Notes under the pieces: generated by a model
Databases searched by the model: none
Seen by the model: only the letters and a program-made list of their open reading frames with translations
Told to the model about the DNA's origin: nothing
From: Bradyrhizobium nitroreducens
Lineage (GTDB): Bacteria > Pseudomonadota > Alphaproteobacteria > Rhizobiales > Xanthobacteraceae
NCBI RefSeq assembly: GCF_002776695.1
Contig: NZ_LFJC01000003.1
Location: forward strand, 2,148,487 to 2,212,486
DNA: 64,000 nucleotides
Direction: 5' to 3'
Program-made: the position numbers and the translations under genes
In this document: in pieces, positions 62,078-64,000 of the stretch
Layout: the number at the start of each line of letters is the position of its first letter
Position numbering within the stretch: the stretch's first letter is position 1

Positions 62078-63624
62078 GGGCGTCCTCCCGCTTCCAGCAG
62101 GGGACTGTGCGGCACAGCGTGGGTCCTGATCCAGTCGTCCAAGGCAGAGATCTCGTCGGCAGATAGTCGCAGGCCGAGCTTGGAGCGGCGCCAGACCACG
62201 TCCTCGGCGGTGATGGCCCATTCATTGGCCATGAGGTAGCGGACCTCGCGCTCGGTCAGCGTCGCACCGAAGGCCTGCCCCAGATCGGCCGCCGACTTCG
62301 CATCGCCGAGCAGCTTCACGGCCCTCGTGCCGTAGGCGCGCGCCAGCCGCCTTGCATGCTCGTGCGTGAGGAAGGGATAGCCGCGCTGGAGCTCGGCGAT
62401 CAGGCCGTCGATGTCGGATACGCTCATGTCACCGCCGGGCAGCGGCCATTTGCCGGTCCAGCCCTCACGCGCCTTTGCGCTGCGCAGATAAGGCGCGAGC
62501 CGCTCCAGCGCCTCCTCGGCGAGGCGGCGGTAGGTCGTGATCTTGCCGCCATAGATCGACAACAGCGGCACCCCGCCGGGCGTGTCGAGCTCGAACACGT
62601 AGTCGCGCGTCGCGGCCTTGGCTTCGCTCGCGCCGTCGTCATAGAGCGGACGGACGCCGGAATAGGTCCAGACCACGTCGTCCGGCGTCACCGCCCTGGC
62701 CAGATACTCGCTGGCCGCCTTGCAGAGATATTCTATCTCCTCCGGCGTCGCCTTCACCTTGGCGGGATCGCCGTCATAGTCGCGGTCCGTCGTGCCGATC
62801 AACGTGAAATCGTCCTGGTAAGGGATCACGAAGATGATGCGGCCGTCGGCGTTCTGGAACATGTAGGCGCGGTCGTGGTCGTACAGCTTCCTGACCACGA
62901 TGTGCGAGCCCTGGACCAGGCGCACCTTGGCTTTCGCATTGACGCCGGCGCCGCGGCCGAGGACGTCCTCGACCCAGGGCCCGCCGGCATTGACCAGAGC
63001 CTTTGCCTGGATCGACGAGCGCTCACCCGTCAGCGTGTTGACCATGTCGACGGTCCAGAGGCCGTCGGACTGCTTGATATGCGTTGCGCGGGTGCGGGTA
63101 CGAATCTCGGCGCCCTTGTCGGCAGCATCGCGCGCGTTGAGCACGACGAGACGCGCGTCGTCGACGAAGCAGTCGGAATATTCGAACGCGCGGCTGTAGC
63201 GATTCGGGATCAGCGGCTTGCCGACCTCGTCACGCCTGAGGTCGACCGAGCGGGTCGCCGGCAGCAGGTGCCGACCGCCGATGTGATCGTAGAGGAAGAG
63301 GCCGAGACGCAGTAGCCAGGCCGGCCGCAGGCCGGCGTGATGCGGCAAGACGAAACGCAGGGGGCGGATGATGTGGGGCGCGATGCCCCAGAGGATCTCG
63401 CGCTCGATCAGCGCCTCGCGGACCAGCCGAAACTCGTAATATTCGAGATAGCGCAGGCCGCCATGCACCAGCTTGGTCGACCAGGACGATGTCCCGCTCG
63501 CCAAATCGTTCATTTCGCACAGGAAGACGGTATTGCCGCGCCCCACCGCGTCACGCGCGATGCCGCAGCCGTTAACACCGCCTCCGATGATGGCGAGGTC
63601 GAAAATACGCTCCAACAGACGCAT
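62074..63624 (-). CDS. glpD: Glycerol-3-phosphate dehydrogenase (FAD, aerobic)
   Basis: A 516-residue membrane-associated flavoprotein oxidising glycerol-3-phosphate to dihydroxyacetone phosphate with quinone as acceptor. The FAD motif DLAIIGGGVNGCGIARDA is near the N-terminus; DLASGTSSWSTKLVHGGLRY and YGGKITTYRRLAEEALERL are typical. It is the first gene of the glp operon. A long inverted repeat 34 bases upstream is a likely GlpR operator. No glycerol kinase is seen in the window. Confidence 0.96.
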   Translation of the reverse strand: MRLLERIFDLAIIGGGVNGCGIARDAVGRGNTVFLCEMNDLASGTSSWSTKLVHGGLRYLEYYEFRLVREALIEREILWGIAPHIIRPLRFVLPHHAGLRPAWLLRLGLFLYDHIGGRHLLPATRSVDLRRDEVGKPLIPNRYSRAFEYSDCFVDDARLVVLNARDAADKGAEIRTRTRATHIKQSDGLWTVDMVNTLTGERSSIQAKALVNAGGPWVEDVLGRGAGVNAKAKVRLVQGSHIVVRKLYDHDRAYMFQNADGRIIFVIPYQDDFTLIGTTDRDYDGDPAKVKATPEEIEYLCKAASEYLARAVTPDDVVWTYSGVRPLYDDGASEAKAATRDYVFELDTPGGVPLLSIYGGKITTYRRLAEEALERLAPYLRSAKAREGWTGKWPLPGGDMSVSDIDGLIAELQRGYPFLTHEHARRLARAYGTRAVKLLGDAKSAADLGQAFGATLTEREVRYLMANEWAITAEDVVWRRSKLGLRLSADEISALDDWIRTHAVPHSPLLEAGGRP

Positions 63625-63657
63625 CCCCCGACGGCCGCCCGTTCCGTCGGGCGGCTA

Positions 63658-63694
63658 CTTTCGTTTTTGATTAGATCACACCGAAAAACGAAAG
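63658..63694 (-). promoter_or_regulatory. Candidate GlpR-type operator upstream of glpD
   Basis: Perfect 11-base arms CTTTCGTTTTT (63658-63668) and AAAAACGAAAG (63684-63694) are separated by 15 bases. TTTCG/CGAAA-rich inverted sites are typical of DeoR-family GlpR regulators. The position directly upstream of the operon start fits repression relieved by glycerol-3-phosphate. Confidence 0.6.
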
Positions 63695-63915
63695 CAAGAT
63701 GAAAGAGAGGCGGAAGGAAGCGAAAGAGGAACTTTTTTGGGGGCAGTTCGATGGAGAAAAAGGCAGAAGCGAGGGCAAGTCTGAAGGCAAATGGTTCGGT
63801 CGCGCGGCAAAAACGGTCGGCTCCTCTCGCTCCGGCGGGCTCAAGACTTGAAAGTAGAAACATCTCTACATATCATTGACCCACGAAGCATTGTCGCGGC
63901 GAGGACGCACAGAGG

Positions 63916-64000
63916 ATGGCGACCACCCTGACCAGCCGAGAGTTCCACCAGGATACGAGCGGCGCCAAGAAGGCGGCGTCGAAGGGGCCCGTCTTCATCA
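63916..64000 (+). CDS. Phd/YefM-type antitoxin, N-terminal part
   Basis: The gene is cut by the right edge. The 28 visible codons (MATTLTSREFHQDTSGAKKA, then KGPVFI) match the start of Phd/YefM antitoxins, where this helix-strand segment forms the DNA-binding dimer. A toxin gene would be expected just outside the window. The 220 bases before it, beyond the glp operator, hold no supportable gene. Confidence 0.75.
   Translation, partial: MATTLTSREFHQDTSGAKKAASKGPVFI

Noticed and set aside
63751..63882. 43-codon plus-strand frame after the glp operator
   Set aside because: It has no ribosome binding site and random-looking composition (MEKKAEARASLKANGSVARQ), and it lies in a promoter region.

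Overview
The window looks like a stretch of Bradyrhizobium (or close relative, Nitrobacteraceae) chromosome. It is GC-rich, gene-dense and alpha-proteobacterial throughout. Marker features are the fused cytochrome b/c1 polyprotein gene behind a Rieske gene (fbcFH), the fused anthranilate synthase trpE(G) behind a tandem-Trp attenuator, the rhizobial-type glycerol ABC operon glpD-S-T-P-Q-U-V, a long isocitrate lyase next to an acyl-CoA-type regulator gene, and many copies of long palindromic intergenic repeats. I found no rRNA, intact tRNA, CRISPR array, integrase or complete insertion sequence.

Layout. 0-7.4 kb: C-terminal part of SMC, an Rsm22-type methyltransferase, LemA plus an M48 protease, two ParA/MinD-like P-loop proteins and a small GIY-YIG protein. 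7.4-15 kb (mostly minus strand): apt, trpE(G) with leader peptide and attenuator, a secreted unknown, a dienelactone hydrolase, and fbcH/fbcF. 14.9-17.8 kb (plus): trmL, queE, hemF and a HAD hydrolase. 17.9-24.4 kb: a compositionally different island flanked by decayed genes (a frameshifted cupin on the left, a LysR remnant on the right). It carries a KdsD-like sugar-phosphate isomerase, a HisC-like aminotransferase, a radical SAM/SPASM enzyme, a GT29-like sialyltransferase homologue, an Ldh-family dehydrogenase and an EamA transporter. 24.5-29.1 kb: GNAT, DUF2158, and a tightly overlapping minus-strand operon DUF1285-NUDIX-DUF6111-cca-TauE. 29.4-36.2 kb: MoxR / DUF58 / two giant BatA-like membrane proteins. 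36.5-39.6 kb: a near-perfect Zur-type palindrome in front of a DUF2946 protein and a ZnuD-like TonB receptor. 39.7-44.9 kb: GNAT, a GT2 glycosyltransferase with a polytopic membrane partner, NUDIX, a metallophosphoesterase and small proteins. 45-48.3 kb: isocitrate lyase and its divergent putative regulator. 48.4-55.7 kb: miscellaneous genes, including a histone-H1-like protein, HtpX, a lytic transglycosylase and an old-yellow-enzyme reductase. 55.9-63.6 kb: the glycerol uptake and oxidation operon. 63.9 kb: the start of a Phd/YefM antitoxin gene cut by the window edge.

The best candidate for an undescribed system is the 18.3-23.9 kb island. Its enzyme set reads as synthesis, transfer and export of an unusual (possibly Kdo- or sialic-acid-like, aminated) sugar or small molecule; the product is inference. 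The glycerol transporter also has an informative detail: its two ATPase subunits carry complementary defects that predict one working and one degenerate ATP site. Functions were assigned by reading translations and motifs only; no database search was possible.
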